Shown one piece after another: positions 62,347 through 64,000 of a stretch of DNA of 64,000 nucleotides; position 1 is the first letter of the stretch; every line of letters starts with the position of its first letter. The position numbers and the translations under genes are program-made. Source of the DNA: DATBFG01 sp036558645. GTDB lineage: Bacteria; Acidobacteriota; Terriglobia; Terriglobales; Acidobacteriaceae. The DNA is taken from contig DATBFG010000071.1 in assembly GCA_036558645.1 (NCBI GenBank), positions 54,234-118,233 of the forward strand, read 5' to 3'. Under the pieces are notes generated by a model, which had not been told where the DNA came from, searched no databases, and was given only the letters and a program-made list of their open reading frames with translations.

Positions 62347-63063
62347 ATGACTGCGACGAACCGTATCTCGATTCCTGATTCTTCTCACCTTCTCGCACTG
62401 ACAGTGCGCGGCTGTGAGGTTGCTCGGCTGGCAGCTGTCGCAGTTTCAGAAGGAATCACTTCCTCATCAACCATCCTGAGCGACCAGGTCCGCAAGTTCG
62501 AAGAGGAACTCGATACCCTCGACCGTCAGGTGAATGAGGACGTCACTTCGACGCTCGAGCAGGGCTGCGGCAACCGTACTCGCGAGTTACTTTCTTGCCT
62601 CAAGTTCATTATCGAACTGGAGCGTATTGGAGACCTTCTGCTCGATGTTGCTAATCGCCTGCAGACCGTCGGTCCGCGTCTGCAGTCTCAGGACGCTCAC
62701 GATCTATCCCAGATGGCTGCCATTCTCTCTACCATGCTGGCGGATGTTGGCCAGGCTTTCGGAAAACGCGACGTCCGACGTGCACTGGAAGTCTTAAAAG
62801 CCGACGCGGAACTCGATCGTCTCCGAAACCTGCTCTTCGTACGTCATATTGAGAATCCCCAAAACGAGCCTCGCCAGGAAAGCTTCCATTTAGTTTTCAT
62901 GAGCCAGGCATTGGAGCGCGGCGGAGATCACGCTAAGAATCTGGCGGAAGAGATCTGCCACTTGGTCAGCGGCCGCAGTGTGCGCCATATTCTGCGGGAT
63001 TACGATCGCCCAGTGGAGCAGGTCTATCTTGAGCGCATGCGCCGAAGTCGTCCGGAAAAGTAA
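62347..63063 (+). CDS. PhoU-like phosphate-signalling protein
   Basis: ATG 62347 has GAGG seven bases upstream; GTG 62335 would add four residues. The 238-residue all-helical protein shows two PhoU repeats: DQVRKFEEELDTLDRQVNEDV...LLSCLKFIIELERIGDLLLDVANRL and VLKADAELDRLRNLLF...VFMSQALERGGDHAKNLAEEICHLV. The E-R-x-GD motifs are the metal-cluster ligands of PhoU. PhoU proteins damp PhoR/PstS phosphate signalling, but no pst or pho genes are adjacent, so a different partner is possible. Confidence 0.88.
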   Translation: MTATNRISIPDSSHLLALTVRGCEVARLAAVAVSEGITSSSTILSDQVRKFEEELDTLDRQVNEDVTSTLEQGCGNRTRELLSCLKFIIELERIGDLLLDVANRLQTVGPRLQSQDAHDLSQMAAILSTMLADVGQAFGKRDVRRALEVLKADAELDRLRNLLFVRHIENPQNEPRQESFHLVFMSQALERGGDHAKNLAEEICHLVSGRSVRHILRDYDRPVEQVYLERMRRSRPEK

Positions 63064-63070
63064 CCCTTAT

Positions 63071-63781
63071 CTATTTCGCATCATGAAAAATAATGCCCAG
63101 CGTGAAGCGATGCCCGCTACGCAGCGGGCTCACTCCGTGACGTAGATTTGTCTTGTAGGTTCCGCGCGTGCCGCGTACGGCACGATAGCGCGTCGGAAAG
63201 ATAACTGCCTGACCTTGTTCCGCCGCGATTACAGTCGCTCTCGACTGCATGCGGGGCCGCTGCTCAACCAGCACAAATTCTCCTCCCGAGTAATCCACGC
63301 CAGGACGGCTGAGGAAAAACGTCAGCTGGAGCGGGAACGCCAGTTCACCATACAGATCTTGATGCAGGCAGTTGAAGTCGCCCACCTCATAACGGAGGAG
63401 CAATGGCGTGGACTTCGTCTGCCCTGCCGCATGGCACTTTTTCAGGAATGCACCGTACTTTTCCGGGTACGAGTCCCCACCGATCTGCGATGCCCATCGA
63501 TTCGCGATTGGCGCTAGCCGCGGATAGACTTCCTGGCGGAGCTCCGCAACGATCTCCGGTAAGGGATCGTTGAAGTACTTGTATTCGCCGCGGCCGAACC
63601 CAAATCGCGCCATCACGACCCGGCTTCGAAAAAGGGAATCATCATCGTAAGACTTGGCTAGCTGTTTGCAATCTTCTTCCGACAGCAGCATCGGGGTGAG
63701 AGCATAGCCATCTTGATCCAGGCGTTCTTCGATCGTTTCCCAGGGCAACGTGCGTACCCGCTGCACAACTGATTCATTCAT
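63071..63781 (-). CDS. 2-Oxoglutarate/Fe(II)-dependent oxygenase
   Basis: 236 residues. The iron site is HQD in NCLHQDLYGELAFPLQ near residue 140 with the distal His in NLRHGVSPLRSGHRFTLGIIFHDA. The Arg of SGHRFTLGIIF is the likely 2-oxoglutarate anchor. SGGEFVLVEQRPRMQSRA and AVIFPTRYRAVRGTRG are typical double-stranded beta-helix strands. The enzyme would hydroxylate a protein or amino acid side chain; substrate unknown. It converges on the PhoU-like gene with seven bases between stops. Confidence 0.88.
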   Translation of the reverse strand: MNESVVQRVRTLPWETIEERLDQDGYALTPMLLSEEDCKQLAKSYDDDSLFRSRVVMARFGFGRGEYKYFNDPLPEIVAELRQEVYPRLAPIANRWASQIGGDSYPEKYGAFLKKCHAAGQTKSTPLLLRYEVGDFNCLHQDLYGELAFPLQLTFFLSRPGVDYSGGEFVLVEQRPRMQSRATVIAAEQGQAVIFPTRYRAVRGTRGTYKTNLRHGVSPLRSGHRFTLGIIFHDAK

Positions 63782-63986
63782 GCCCAGAGTCTAGAACGCC
63801 GCCCGAGGACTATCCATCCGCATATTGCGGTCAAAGTCTGATCGACCCGATCACGCGCTTAACCGCGCCGCATTGACACCCTTTTGCGCTAGCTCATAGA
63901 ATCGAAAGAGGCTGGATAAGGCGAGTCTATCCTCGTCAGAAAGAGCGTTCTGCTCTGTTCGGTTTTTCCTTAATCGTATTCACCGT

Positions 63987-64000
63987 GGCGGTGTAGCTCA
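63987..64000 (+). tRNA. 5' end of a tRNA gene, cut by the window edge
   Basis: The final 14 bases read GGCGGTG-TA-GCTCA: a seven-base acceptor half, T8, A9 or equivalent, and the conserved D-stem start GCTCA. The anticodon lies outside the window, so the amino acid cannot be named. Confidence 0.65.

Overview
The window reads as a chromosomal segment of a Gram-negative, soil-type bacterium, most likely an acidobacterium (Acidobacteriota). This is inferred from the gene families: DUF5818, DUF4382/DUF5666 and DUF4380 secreted proteins, a cytoplasmic Ser/Thr kinase with a beta-propeller tail, TPR-CHAT, receiver and TonB proteins, and a hemE-hemH-hemY operon. No rRNA, phage, insertion sequence or CRISPR array was seen. 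Taxonomy was not tested by any search.

Layout. 1-2.3 kb: end of a class III aminotransferase gene, then a translationally coupled CDP-alcohol phosphatidyltransferase/GtrA pair. 2.3-6.6 kb (minus): a Met/His-rich exported protein and the haem operon hemE-hemH-hemY. 6.7-8.9 kb: a DUF5818 protein, a 75-residue protein with a strong ribosome binding site, and an aldo/keto reductase. 8.9-15.2 kb (minus): an ABC exporter and a 1490-residue cyclic beta-glucan synthase-like protein in one operon, resembling ndvA/ndvB but without the phosphorylase end. 15.4-20.1 kb (minus): a D-aminoacylase-like amidohydrolase and glpK-glpD. 20.3-22.7 kb: a LigD-type primase-polymerase and an ATP-dependent DNA ligase on separate, convergent genes. 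22.8-27.8 kb: a 14-repeat propeller protein divergent from two exported proteins, with a perfect CRP-type dyad between them. 27.9-33.1 kb: a TPR-CHAT protein facing a sigma factor/anti-sigma/exported protein operon. 33.4-41 kb: small exported proteins, a Tat-exported SelA-like PLP enzyme followed by an exported triple-RidA protein, a DUF4380 protein and an asparagine synthetase.

41.2-43.7 kb: a Ser/Thr kinase fused to an Asp-box propeller, followed two bases later by a MoaD/ThiS ubiquitin-like protein ending in Gly-Gly-Val. This is the most unusual unit in the window. 43.7-50.7 kb: a 990-residue protein with a metalloprotease-like HE motif, a TMEM175-type channel, a MOSC-reductase-ferredoxin fusion and a receiver-MEDS regulator. 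50.9 kb: tRNA-Ser(UGA). 51-56.6 kb (minus): a compact signalling operon (histidine kinase, OmpR regulator, SpoIIE phosphatase, ECF sigma), preceded by a receiver-TM-TonB fusion. 56.7-62 kb (minus): a complete hoxEFUYHW operon for an NAD-linked group 3d [NiFe] hydrogenase with a Crp/Fnr-type dyad upstream. 62.3-64 kb: a PhoU-like protein, a 2-oxoglutarate/Fe(II) oxygenase and the first bases of a tRNA at the right edge.

Several starts were moved downstream of the longest reading frame where a signal peptide, ribosome binding site, stop/start overlap or N-terminal catalytic Cys decided it; these are stated per gene.
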